A DNA stretch of 39,422 nucleotides, taken from contig DATBDE010000021.1 in assembly GCA_036270095.1 (NCBI GenBank), positions 1 to 39,422 of the forward strand, written 5' to 3'. The notes below the pieces were generated by a model. That model did not search any database and was not told the DNA's origin. It saw only the letters and a list, made by a program, of their open reading frames with translations. A program made the translations under genes and the position numbers. The stretch is from DATBDE01 sp036270095. Its GTDB lineage: Bacteria > Actinomycetota > Thermoleophilia > Solirubrobacterales > Solirubrobacteraceae. Numbering within the stretch: the first letter of the stretch is position 1; each line of letters opens with the position of its first letter. Shown one piece after another: positions 8,716 through 16,233 of the stretch.

Positions 8716-9713
8716 GCCACGACCTCGATGCCGATGAGCTCGTCGGGGTCCGCCTCGCCGGGCTTCTCGACCTCGAGCACGGCGTCCAGCGCGGCGATGG
8801 CGACCGCGAGCTCCGCGGCGTCGGGCTCGCGCGTCGTCAGCTTCTGGAGCTGCAGCCCCGGCCACATGATCGTCCGCACCCAGGCCTTGTTCCGATTGCG
8901 CCCGGCCCACTTGATGATCTCGAACGAGATGCCGGCGATCAGCGGTACGCCGAGGATGCGCGTCAAGACCAGCAGCCACCAGGCCGGCAGCCCGATGGGC
9001 GCGAACACGAAGATGGCCACGATCATCACGATGAGCAGGAAGCTCGTGCCGCAGCGCGGGTGCAGGCGCGAGAACTTGGCAGCGTTCTCGGGCGTGAGCT
9101 CGACGCCGGCCTCGTAGGCGGCGATCGTCTTGTGCTCCGCGCCGTGGTACTCGAAGACGCGGCGCAGGTCCTTCAGCCGCGAGAGCAGCAGCAGGTAGCC
9201 CAGGAAGATCGCGGTGCGGACGAGCCCCTCGATGAGCCAGAAGAGGAAGGCGGAGCCGATCGCGTCCTTGATCAGGCTCGTCAGCCCGACGGGGACGACG
9301 AAGAACAGGCCGATGGCGAAGGCCAGGGCGACGACGATGGTGCCGATCCACAGGCCGCCCGAGATCGGCTCCTCCTCGTCGGGCACCTGGGCGTTGGCGG
9401 CGATGCCGAGGGCGCGGAAGCCGATGACCAGCGACTCGGCCAGCGCGACGACGCCGCGGATGATCGGCAGCCGGTAGGCGCGGTGCTTCTTGGTCCAGGA
9501 GACGAGCGGCTCGGTCTTGACCTCGATGTCGCCGAGCTCGTCGGCGGGGGCGCCCTCGGGCGTGGGCAGGCGCACGGCGACCGCCCACGTCGAAACGCCG
9601 CGCATCATCACGCCCTCGAGCACGGCCTGGCCGCCCACGGGCTTGTCGCGGGCAGCCATCAGCGCGCCGTCGGGGAGGCGGGTGTCCTCGGTCGCGGCGG
9701 CGGCGCTCAGCAC
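8712..9713 (-). CDS. DUF1385 membrane protein
   Basis: 333 residues. The family signature GGQAVLEGVMMRG (about 27-39) is clear, and a second conserved stretch is YHGAEHKTIAAYE (about 193-205) followed by RLHPRCGTSF. Four or five hydrophobic segments suggest an integral membrane protein. The family often neighbours rpmE and prfA and its function is unknown, though His/Cys/Glu conservation hints at metal binding. GTG 9713 lies 12 nt after the rpmE stop. ATG 9659 (MAARDKPVGGQ) is an equally plausible start and would remove 18 non-conserved residues. The stop overlaps the GHMP kinase stop. Confidence 0.88.
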   Translation of the reverse strand: MLSAAAATEDTRLPDGALMAARDKPVGGQAVLEGVMMRGVSTWAVAVRLPTPEGAPADELGDIEVKTEPLVSWTKKHRAYRLPIIRGVVALAESLVIGFRALGIAANAQVPDEEEPISGGLWIGTIVVALAFAIGLFFVVPVGLTSLIKDAIGSAFLFWLIEGLVRTAIFLGYLLLLSRLKDLRRVFEYHGAEHKTIAAYEAGVELTPENAAKFSRLHPRCGTSFLLIVMIVAIFVFAPIGLPAWWLLVLTRILGVPLIAGISFEIIKWAGRNRNKAWVRTIMWPGLQLQKLTTREPDAAELAVAIAALDAVLEVEKPGEADPDELIGIEVVA

Positions 9714-9725
9714 CGTATGAGCCGG

Positions 9726-9935
9726 TCAGCCGCGGCGGCGCTTGGCCGCCCTGCGCTGGAACCGCTCGACACGGCCACCGGTGTCAACCAGCTTCTGCTT
9801 GCCGGTGTAGAACGGGTGGCAATTCGAGCAGATCTCGACGTGCAGTTCGGGCTTCGTGGAGCGGGTGGTGAACTCGTTCCCACACGTGCAGCGCACGTGG
9901 GCCTCGACGTATTCGGGATGGATCTCGGTCTTCAT
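9726..9935 (-). CDS. rpmE: 50S ribosomal protein L31, zinc-binding form
   Basis: 69 residues of the large-subunit protein L31. Cys 16, 18, 36 and 39 (CTC and CSNC) form the zinc site of the C+ type, unlike the zinc-free RpmE2 form. The basic tail RRAAKRRRG is typical. ATG 9935 gives the canonical MKTEIHP start, and 20 upstream codons in the same frame are excluded. A TAGACT hexamer lies 10 nt upstream and there is no strong Shine-Dalgarno site. Followed by DUF1385 after 12 nt. Confidence 0.97.
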   Translation of the reverse strand: MKTEIHPEYVEAHVRCTCGNEFTTRSTKPELHVEICSNCHPFYTGKQKLVDTGGRVERFQRRAAKRRRG

Positions 9936-9945
9936 CTCACGGTTC

Positions 9946-9951
9946 AGTCTA
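9946..9951 (-). promoter_or_regulatory. -10 hexamer TAGACT of rpmE
   Basis: TANNNT hexamer ending 10 nt before the rpmE ATG. The same hexamer precedes icmA (6 nt) and meaB (10 nt). Predicted leader of about 3 nt. Confidence 0.5.
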
Positions 9952-9978
9952 GCCGTGCAGCCAACCCCTGGGAGGGGC

Positions 9979-10398
9979 TCATACCGGCTGCTCACAGACC
10001 GGCGTCAGGGCCCGCAGGTGACGCACGATCTTGCCCCCCGGGCGGCGCCACCGATAGCGCACCAGGGCCCGGTAGTCGGCGGGCGCGGGGAGGTTCTCGA
10101 CGCGCTTGCGGTAGCGGTAGTCGCCGACACCGGCCTCGGCCCGGTTCCACACCGCCAGGCCGGGGGCGTCGACGGGCTGGAAGCTGCCGCCGGGGTCGGC
10201 CTTGAGCAGGTCGAACCGGATCTCCATCCGCACGTTCGTGGCGCCGTGCATCTCGCCCTCGAAGATGGCGAAGCGCTTGGCCTGATTGGGGTGCGGGTGA
10301 CACCGGATCAGGCGCGCCGCAACGGGCGCCTGCGCCGCCGAGGCGGGAAGAGCGAACAGCGCGGCGAGGGCCGCTGCGGTAACCAGAGCACGACGCAC
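9979..10398 (-). CDS. Small secreted protein of unknown function
   Basis: About 139 residues from GTG 10398. The N-terminus (RRALVTAAALAALFALPASA) is a signal peptide with likely cleavage after ASA. The mature part has a Cys in LIRCHPHP near the start and another close to the end (PVCEQPV), which could form a disulphide outside the cytoplasm. The central segment VRMEIRFDLLKADPG and GLAVWNRAEAG have the look of a conserved extracellular beta domain, but I do not recognise a named family. The frame stays open upstream to 10461, but that part is Arg-rich and unlike a signal peptide. GGGG lies 4 nt before the GTG. It is followed after 27 nt by rpmE, which has its own promoter. Confidence 0.6.
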   Translation of the reverse strand: MRRALVTAAALAALFALPASAAQAPVAARLIRCHPHPNQAKRFAIFEGEMHGATNVRMEIRFDLLKADPGGSFQPVDAPGLAVWNRAEAGVGDYRYRKRVENLPAPADYRALVRYRWRRPGGKIVRHLRALTPVCEQPV

Positions 10399-10583
10399 GG
10401 GACCCCATAAACAACGGAGGACCGGAAGTGTTGCGCGGAGGATCGGAATCCTGATGCGCACAGCGCGCGGGTATCAGATCTCCTGGCGAGCGGCTGGGCG
10501 TGGCTGACGCGAGACGCGGGGAAGGCACAGTGCTCTGCACGGGCCTTCACCCGCGGCTCCCGTCAGGCGCCGTCCAGATGCCG
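10399..10583. other. Longest gene-free stretch (185 bp)
   Basis: Lies between the ETF-QO stop and the start of the small secreted protein, both on minus. It has a tandem CCGTCAGG/CCGTCCAG/CCGTCAGG pattern near 10558-10587 but no convincing terminator, RNA gene or coding frame. All other intergenic gaps in the window are shorter. Confidence 0.6.
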
Positions 10584-12299
10584 TCAGGTGATCTGATACA
10601 GGGGGCCGTCGCCGCCCTCGGGGGCGGTGAGCCGGCCACCCTTGGCCGTGATCGCCCCGCACTGCACGCAGTTCGTGTAGTTGACGATCACGTCCACCGG
10701 TCCGTCACCCTCGGCGTCCTCGGGCACCTCGTACACGCCCGCCGGACACATCCACTGCCACATCTCCGCGAGCTCGCGCGGGACCTCCTTCTGGACTCGG
10801 ATGTGGTTGGGGGCGTCGTCGCGCGTCTCGTTGCCGGTGATGTAGACGCTCGAGAGCTTGTCGAACGTGTACTTGCCGTCCGGCTTCGGGTAGCGCTTGG
10901 CGCGGCCGCCGCGGAACATCGGCTGGTCCTTGTCCGGGTGGGTCTTCCAGTGACCGCCGGGGATGCGGCCCTTGGTCGCCACCATCGCGTTGACGATCGC
11001 CCCGCCCACGAAGAAGCCCTTGGAGAACGGCTGCTTCATGTTGCGGGTGCGGAACATGTCCTTGCCGATGACCGAGTCGTGCACGGCGTCGTCGTAGCTC
11101 GAGAAGTCGGTCGAGCTCGCCTTGAGCTGCCGGTAGATGTGCTCGGCGGCGAGGATCCCGGAGTGCATGGCGTAGTGGATGCCCTTGAGCTCGGGCACGT
11201 TGACCATGCCGCCGGCGTCACCGCAGATCACGGCGCCGGGGGCGGTGAGCTTGGGCATGGCCCAGTAGCCGCCCTCGGGGATGGCCTTGGCGCCCCAGGC
11301 GATGCGCTTGCCGCCCTCGAGGATCCCGCGGATGCGCGGGTGGGTCTTGAACTGCTGCAGGACGTCGTGGACCGAGAACTCGACGTCGGCGTAGTCGAGG
11401 CCGGCCACGAACCCGAGCGAGACCTTGTCCTTGCCCATCGGATAGATCCACGAGCCGCCGAACTCCTTGTACTTGGCGGCGGTGCGCAGGGGCCAGCCCA
11501 GCGTGTGGATGACCTTGGTCAGGGGCGTGGGGACCTCCCAGACCTCCTTGACCCCGAGCGCCCACACCTGCGCGTCGTCGGTGCCGAGGTCGAAGGCGCG
11601 GATGGCCGCGCCGGTCAGGTGGCCCCAGGTGCCCTCGGCGAGCACGGTGGCCTTGGCCAGCACGTCCGAGCCGGGCTCGAAGTTGCCCAGCGGCTCGCCG
11701 TCCTTGTCCCGGCCCTTGTCGCCCGAGCGGATGCCGACGACCCTGTTCTCGTCGACCAGCAGCTTGGCCGCCGAGGTCTCGGTGAGCACGTACGCCCCCG
11801 CCTCCTCGGCCTTCTCGGCCAGCCAGCGCGACAGCTCCGCCACCGAGACCACGTAGTTGGCGTGGTTCTTGAACGGCGGCGGCGTCGGGATGTGCACCGA
11901 CTGCTTGCCGTTGAGCATCAGGTACACCGCCTCGCCGGGGACCTCGCCGTACGTCGGCCAGTCCGACGGCGGGACGTCCGGGAACAGCTCCGTCATCGCC
12001 GACGGACGCATGATCGCCCCGGACAGGTTGTGCGCTCCGCACACCTTGCCCTTTTCGACCACCGCCACCGGGACCTCGCCGAGGCGCTCAGCGAGCGCCT
12101 CGTCCTCGGCCAGGAGCTGGAGCAGCCGGTTGGCGCAGGCGAGCCCGGCGGGGCCGCCACCGACGATCGCCACCCCGACCTCGATGCGCTCGTCCTCGGG
12201 GTCGGTCGGCGGGCCGACGAACTCCTCCACCGGGTTGACCGGCGGCGGGAACGCGGCCGGGGTGATCAGGCCGTTGCGGGAGCCGTTGGCGGCGGCCAT
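10584..12299 (-). CDS. Electron transfer flavoprotein-ubiquinone/menaquinone oxidoreductase
   Basis: 571 residues. Membrane-peripheral flavo-iron-sulfur enzyme that takes electrons from reduced EtfAB and passes them to the quinone pool. The FAD motif is VGGGPAGLACANRL (about 45-58), CGAHNLSGAIM follows near 88, and GDAGGMVNVPELKGIHYAMHSG is typical of the family. The C-terminal iron-sulfur domain has CPAGVYE (C518) and NCVQCGAI (C544, C547). The usual fourth cysteine ligand, CxxCxxC, is Ile550 here. To my recollection this NCVQCGAI form is common in actinobacteria, so it is probably real and not an error. It lies 3 nt after etfA in the etfB-etfA-ETF-QO operon. Confidence 0.93.
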   Translation of the reverse strand: MAAANGSRNGLITPAAFPPPVNPVEEFVGPPTDPEDERIEVGVAIVGGGPAGLACANRLLQLLAEDEALAERLGEVPVAVVEKGKVCGAHNLSGAIMRPSAMTELFPDVPPSDWPTYGEVPGEAVYLMLNGKQSVHIPTPPPFKNHANYVVSVAELSRWLAEKAEEAGAYVLTETSAAKLLVDENRVVGIRSGDKGRDKDGEPLGNFEPGSDVLAKATVLAEGTWGHLTGAAIRAFDLGTDDAQVWALGVKEVWEVPTPLTKVIHTLGWPLRTAAKYKEFGGSWIYPMGKDKVSLGFVAGLDYADVEFSVHDVLQQFKTHPRIRGILEGGKRIAWGAKAIPEGGYWAMPKLTAPGAVICGDAGGMVNVPELKGIHYAMHSGILAAEHIYRQLKASSTDFSSYDDAVHDSVIGKDMFRTRNMKQPFSKGFFVGGAIVNAMVATKGRIPGGHWKTHPDKDQPMFRGGRAKRYPKPDGKYTFDKLSSVYITGNETRDDAPNHIRVQKEVPRELAEMWQWMCPAGVYEVPEDAEGDGPVDVIVNYTNCVQCGAITAKGGRLTAPEGGDGPLYQIT

Positions 12300-12302
12300 C
12301 GC

Positions 12303-13280
12303 CTACGAGCCCTTCTTGGCCTTCACGGCCTCGGTCAGCTTGGGGACGATCTTGTTCAGGTCGCCCACGATGCCGAGGTCGGAGAACTCGAAGATCGGCG
12401 CGTTCGAGTCCTTGTTGATCGCGACGATGTTCTCGGAGTTCTGCATGCCGACCTTGTGCTGGATGGCGCCGGAGATCCCCGCCGCCAGGTACAGCTTCGG
12501 CGCGACCGTCTTGCCGGTCTGGCCGATCTGGCCCGCGTAGGGGAACCAGCCCGCGTCGACCACGGCGCGGGTGGCGGCGACGGCGCCGCCAAAGGCGGCG
12601 GCCAGCTCGTCGAGCTGCTCGAAGCCCTCGGGCTTGCCGAGGCCGCGACCGCCGGCGATGAGCACGTCGGCGTCCTCGATGTTCACGTCCGCGCCGCGCT
12701 GCTCGCCGCGCTGGACCATCTTGGCTTTGGTCGAGAAAGGCGAGAGCTCGACGTCGACGTCCTCGACGGTCGCGCTCGCGCCGTTGCGCTCGGCGACCTC
12801 GAAGGCGTTCAGGCGCCCGATGATCACCCCCAGGTCGCCCGTGTAGCGCGACTCGGAGATCATCGAGTCCTGCAGGATCGGCCGCGAGGCGACGAGCTCG
12901 CCGTTGTCGACCTTGACCTCGGTGACCTCCATGGTCACGCCGGCCTTCCTGCGCGCGGCCAGGCCGGCGCCGATCTCGAAGCCGAGCAGGCCGCCGCCGA
13001 ACAGCGCGTAGCTGTGGCCGTTGTCGTCGATGACCTTGGCCATCGCGTCGACCACGGGCTGGGCGAGGCCCTCGGGCGCCTTGGCCCGGAAGACCTTGGT
13101 CGCGCCGTACTTGCCCAGGCCGGCGAGGAACTCGTCGGTCAGCCCGTCGTCGCCGACGACGATCGCTTGGGCCTCGCCCCCGAGCTCGGAGGCGAGCTTG
13201 GCGGCCTCGGAGACGGCGCCGAGCGAGTTCTTGTTGAACTCGCCCTCGTAGTGGAGGACGTACACCAGGATGTTGCTCAT
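12303..13280 (-). CDS. etfA: Electron transfer flavoprotein, alpha subunit
   Basis: 325 residues. The FAD-binding subunit of the EtfAB heterodimer that collects electrons from acyl-CoA dehydrogenases, two of which are encoded at 18340-19458 and 23021-24154. The C-terminal FAD domain shows GQIGQTGKTVAPKLY, GISGAIQHKVGM and INKDSNAPIFEFSDLGIVGD. The N-terminal domain is the usual Rossmann-like half. It begins directly at the etfB stop with no spacer and is followed by ETF-QO after 3 nt. ATG start. Confidence 0.97.
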   Translation of the reverse strand: MSNILVYVLHYEGEFNKNSLGAVSEAAKLASELGGEAQAIVVGDDGLTDEFLAGLGKYGATKVFRAKAPEGLAQPVVDAMAKVIDDNGHSYALFGGGLLGFEIGAGLAARRKAGVTMEVTEVKVDNGELVASRPILQDSMISESRYTGDLGVIIGRLNAFEVAERNGASATVEDVDVELSPFSTKAKMVQRGEQRGADVNIEDADVLIAGGRGLGKPEGFEQLDELAAAFGGAVAATRAVVDAGWFPYAGQIGQTGKTVAPKLYLAAGISGAIQHKVGMQNSENIVAINKDSNAPIFEFSDLGIVGDLNKIVPKLTEAVKAKKGS

Positions 13281-14072
13281 CTAGATCAGCTTCCTCTCGT
13301 CGAGCCACCCGACGATCTTCTCGACCGTCTCCGCGGTGTCCTCGTCCTCGATGATCTGGCCGGCTTCCTTCTGCGGCGGGTCGTGGAAGTTCCCGCACGC
13401 GACCTGGGAGCCGTCGCCGCCGACCATCGCGACGTCGATCTCGACGTCGCCGGTGGCCTTCGTGTCCAGCGGCTTCTTCTTCGCGCCCATGATCGCCTTC
13501 AGCGACGGGTAGCGCGGCTCGTTGATGGCGTCGCCGACCGAGATGACGGCCGGAAGCTCGATGTCGACGGTGTCGTAGCCGTACTCGGCCTGGCGCTCGC
13601 AGCGCAGGTTCCCGTCGGAGACGTCGATCTTGATCACCTGCGTGAGCGACGGCATCTGCAGGTGGTCGGCCACGACGGCGCCGATCGTGTAGCACTCGCC
13701 GTCGTCGGACTGCTGCCCCAGCAGCACGAGGTCGGGCTGCTCGGCGGCCAGCGTCTGGGCCAGCGCGTAGCCGGTGGCGGCGACATCTGACCCCGCAAGC
13801 GCTTCGTCCGTCAGGTGAACGGAGCGGTCGGCACCGAGCGAGACGGCCTTGTGGAGGGCGCGGACGGCGCTCTCCGGGCCCATGGTGACCGCGACCACCT
13901 CGCCCACGTCCACGGCCCCGCCCTCCTTGATCTGCATGGCGGCCTCGATGGCGTGCGTGTCGAAGGGGTTGAGGTTCTTCTCCCCGGTGCGGTCCAAGCG
14001 CCCCGTCGAGGGATCGATGCGCTTCTCGACGGCAGCGTCCGGGACCTCTTTGACCAGGACGCAAATTTTCAC
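13281..14072 (-). CDS. etfB: Electron transfer flavoprotein, beta subunit
   Basis: 263 residues. AMP-binding subunit of the EtfAB dimer. MKICVLVKEVPD at the N-terminus, NPFDTHAIEAA, and the LLGQQSDDGECYTIGAVVAD segment are typical. The GTG start has a strong GAGGAGG Shine-Dalgarno site 6 nt upstream, unlike most genes in the window, so this transcript has a true 5' leader. It heads etfB-etfA-ETF-QO and is preceded by a TetR-type operator candidate and a palindromic repeat. Confidence 0.97.
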   Translation of the reverse strand: MKICVLVKEVPDAAVEKRIDPSTGRLDRTGEKNLNPFDTHAIEAAMQIKEGGAVDVGEVVAVTMGPESAVRALHKAVSLGADRSVHLTDEALAGSDVAATGYALAQTLAAEQPDLVLLGQQSDDGECYTIGAVVADHLQMPSLTQVIKIDVSDGNLRCERQAEYGYDTVDIELPAVISVGDAINEPRYPSLKAIMGAKKKPLDTKATGDVEIDVAMVGGDGSQVACGNFHDPPQKEAGQIIEDEDTAETVEKIVGWLDERKLI

Positions 14073-14078
14073 GAACTG

Positions 14079-14133
14079 CCTCCTCTACGGCTCTATGTGC
14101 CGGTTGATGGTAGCGATTGACTAGTCAGTCAAT
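14079..14133 (-). promoter_or_regulatory. etfBA promoter region with TetR/FadR-type operator candidate
   Basis: Read toward etfB, 14133-14116 is ATTGACTGACTAGTCAAT. It has perfect outer arms ATTGAC/GTCAAT and contains TGACTAGTCA, which matches the core of the FadR-type operator described in Bacillus (TGAATGACTAGTCATTCA). FadR there controls fatty acid oxidation genes including etf. A TANNNT hexamer (TACCAT, 14107-14112) lies just downstream, then an AGGAGG ribosome site (14079-14084). An operator in the -35 position would act by repression. The operator role is inferred. Confidence 0.5.
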
Positions 14134-14134
14134 A

Positions 14135-14195
14135 GGGGGTCAAGTCTTTCTTTGCCGCACTGGGCCCCGGTGTGGCAAAGAAAGACTTGACCCCC
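14135..14195. repeat. Dispersed palindromic repeat, complete 61-bp copy
   Basis: Left arm 14135-14160 and right arm 14170-14195 pair at 25 of 26 positions around a 9-nt loop (TGGGCCCCG). Arm ends are GGGGGTC and GACCCCC, and the inner part contains GGCAAAGAAAGACTTGACCC. The right arm is shared exactly with 19-45. It sits between the etfB operator and the stop of the small mutase subunit, 11 nt from that stop, so it could also serve as its terminator. Confidence 0.9.
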
Positions 14196-14206
14196 TTCCC
14201 CCGGCG

Positions 14207-14608
14207 TCAGTTGGTCTCTTCCCTGATGAAGTCCACGATGCTCTGGGTCGACGATCCGGGCGTGAACACGCCCCGGACGCCGAGCTTCTCGAGCTCGGAG
14301 ATGTCGTCGGCGGGGATCGTCCCGCCGACGGTCACGACGACGTCCTCGGCCTGCTCGGCCTTGAGGAGATCGAGGATGCGTGGCACCAACGTCATGTGCG
14401 CGCCCGAAAGGATCGACAGCCCGACCGCGTCGGCGTCCTCTTGGATCACCGTCTCCACGATCTGCTCGGGGGTCTGGTGGAGGCCGGTGTAGATGACTTC
14501 CATCCCCGCGTCGCGCAACGCCCGGGCGATGATCTTCGCGCCGCGGTCGTGCCCGTCGAGGCCCGGCTTGGCCACCACCACCCGAATCTTCTTCTCGGCG
14601 GTAGGCAT
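14207..14608 (-). CDS. icmB: Cobalamin-binding small subunit of acyl-CoA mutase (IcmB-type)
   Basis: 133 residues, almost the same size as the IcmB subunit of Streptomyces isobutyryl-CoA mutase. It is a stand-alone B12 domain: DGHDRG (18-23) is the DxHxxG motif, with His20 as the lower axial cobalt ligand, followed by LSILSGAHMTLVPRILDLL and VTVGGTIPADD (GG motif). The catalytic subunit is most likely the gene at 16615-18276, 2 kb away on the same strand, with two unrelated genes between. ATG 14608 is preferred over the longer frame from 14704 because MPTAEKKIRVVVAKPGLDGHD is the conserved start. No Shine-Dalgarno site is seen; a TACAAT hexamer lies 13 nt upstream. Confidence 0.9.
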   Translation of the reverse strand: MPTAEKKIRVVVAKPGLDGHDRGAKIIARALRDAGMEVIYTGLHQTPEQIVETVIQEDADAVGLSILSGAHMTLVPRILDLLKAEQAEDVVVTVGGTIPADDISELEKLGVRGVFTPGSSTQSIVDFIREETN

Positions 14609-14621
14609 GTGAGGCGGCGGG

Positions 14622-14627
14622 ATTGTA
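14622..14627 (-). promoter_or_regulatory. -10 hexamer TACAAT of the small mutase subunit
   Basis: TANNNT hexamer ending 13 nt before the ATG, which would give a leader of about 6 nt. Good match to TATAAT (4 of 6 with correct TA and final T). Inferred. Confidence 0.4.
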
Positions 14628-14673
14628 GTTCGTGATTCACTGAGAGCGAGCCAGGCATGCGGGGGGAAATGCC

Positions 14674-16230
14674 ATGGACGCGTTGACGTGCTCGCTCGCG
14701 GCATTGCTGCTGGCGACGGCGGTTGGACCCGGCCACCAGCTTCCGGTGGTGGTGCAGGACGACGCGCTGCTGCTCAACCGCGCCCCGGCCCAGGTCCAGC
14801 AGTACACGGACCAGATCGCCGCCGAGGGCGCCAGCGACGTGCGGCTGACCGCGAGCTGGTCCGGCCTGGCCCCCAGCCCGACGGCGACGAAGAAGCCCGG
14901 CGCGCCGTTCGACGCCTCGGACGCGAAGACGTATCCCGTCGACGGCTTCCGTCGCCTGGACACGGCGGTCAAGGCGGCCGCGGCCTCAGGCCTGGACGTG
15001 GAGCTGGACTTGGCCTTCTGGGCCCCGCGCTGGGCCGTGCCCAAGGCGTCGGACCGCAACGACCGCGAGCGCTACATGCCCAAGCCGGCCGAGTTCGGTC
15101 TGTTTGCGCAGGCGCTGGCGCGCCGCTACTCGGGCACGTTCCCCGACCCCGACCAGCCCGGGAGGACGCTGCCCGCGGTGCGCCTGTGGGTGCCGTGGAA
15201 CGAGCCCAACCAGCCCGCGTTCCTCATGCCCCAGTGGCGACGGGACAAGAGCGGGCTACGGCCGGAGTCGTCCCACGTCTACCGCTGGCTCTACCAGGCC
15301 GCCTACGCGGCGCTCAAGGCCGTGAGCCCGGCCAACCAGGTGCTGCTGGGCAGCACGGCGCCGAGCGCGCCCAACTCCGCCGATGACCCCGACCACAGCG
15401 GCGTGGCGCCGCTGAAGTTCCTGCGCACGATGGCCTGCGTGGACGACCAGCTCAACCCGCTCAAGGTGCCCGAGTGCAGGCGCTTTGCGCCCATCGCGGC
15501 CGACGGCTACGCGCACCACCCCTACTCGCGCACGAGCCCGCCCAGCGCCAGCGACCCCAACCCGGACGACGCCCCGCTGGCCAACACCGACCGGCTCGAG
15601 AGCCTGCTCGACCAGCTCGCCCAGCGCGGGCGCATCACCCCAAACCTGCCGCTGTACCTGAACGAGTACGGCTACGAGACCAACCCGCCCGACCCGACGG
15701 CGCCGTTCTCGCCCGACCAGCAGGCCCAGTGGATGGGCGAGTCGACCTACTTGGCCTACAACGACCCGCGCGTGCGCATGTTCGCCCAGTTCGGGCTGCG
15801 CGACATCGACGCGCGCGAGAGCGGCGCCAAGCCGGGGGCGAAGGGCTACTGGGCCAACTGGCAGGGCGGCCTGTTCACCGCCGACGGCCAGCCCAAGCCC
15901 GCGGCGCTGGCCTTCAAGCAGCCGTTCTGGGCCCAGGTGGAGCCGTCCCCCGACAACCCGAACCTGTCGGCCGTGCTGCTGTTCGGCCAGCTCCGCGGGG
16001 CCAAGGGCCCGCAGGTCGTGCACGTCGAGAAGCAGGACCCAGGCACGGGGGCCTGGGTCCCGGTCTCGGTGACCGGTCAGGGCTGCGACCAGGGCACCGA
16101 GTTCTCGACCGATGCGACCGGGGGCTTCCTTCGCCTTGCGCCCTACGACGGCAACGCGACCTACCGCATGAGCGTCCGCCAGGCGGACGGCAGCTTCGCG
16201 CCGAGCGTCGCGATCCCGGTCAGCAGGTAG
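14674..16230 (+). CDS. Secreted clan GH-A glycoside hydrolase-like protein
   Basis: 518 residues with an N-terminal signal peptide (hydrophobic 6-18). The TIM-barrel glycosidase pattern is visible: the acid/base Glu177 in WVPWNEPNQP after a beta strand, and the likely nucleophile Glu331 in LYLNEYGYET. This is the retaining clan GH-A arrangement (GH5/GH39-like). A C-terminal beta domain (about 420-518) follows the barrel. Substrate cannot be told; an exopolysaccharide or plant polysaccharide is possible. A GGGGGGAA ribosome site precedes ATG 14674. It converges on the cupredoxin gene, with 3 nt between stops, and diverges from the small mutase subunit. Confidence 0.8.
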   Translation: MDALTCSLAALLLATAVGPGHQLPVVVQDDALLLNRAPAQVQQYTDQIAAEGASDVRLTASWSGLAPSPTATKKPGAPFDASDAKTYPVDGFRRLDTAVKAAAASGLDVELDLAFWAPRWAVPKASDRNDRERYMPKPAEFGLFAQALARRYSGTFPDPDQPGRTLPAVRLWVPWNEPNQPAFLMPQWRRDKSGLRPESSHVYRWLYQAAYAALKAVSPANQVLLGSTAPSAPNSADDPDHSGVAPLKFLRTMACVDDQLNPLKVPECRRFAPIAADGYAHHPYSRTSPPSASDPNPDDAPLANTDRLESLLDQLAQRGRITPNLPLYLNEYGYETNPPDPTAPFSPDQQAQWMGESTYLAYNDPRVRMFAQFGLRDIDARESGAKPGAKGYWANWQGGLFTADGQPKPAALAFKQPFWAQVEPSPDNPNLSAVLLFGQLRGAKGPQVVHVEKQDPGTGAWVPVSVTGQGCDQGTEFSTDATGGFLRLAPYDGNATYRMSVRQADGSFAPSVAIPVSR

Positions 16231-16233
16231 CGG

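Noticed and set aside
10500..13790. 1096-codon plus-strand frame opposite the ETF operon
   Set aside because: Low-complexity Arg/Asp/Val/Leu composition and full antisense overlap with three well-identified genes.
14104..14132. Classical -35/-10 promoter for etfB (TTGACT with a box 17 nt on)
   Set aside because: The hexamer at 17-nt spacing is CATCAA, a poor -10; TACCAT at 14-nt spacing is better but too close, so the TTGACT is more likely part of the operator.
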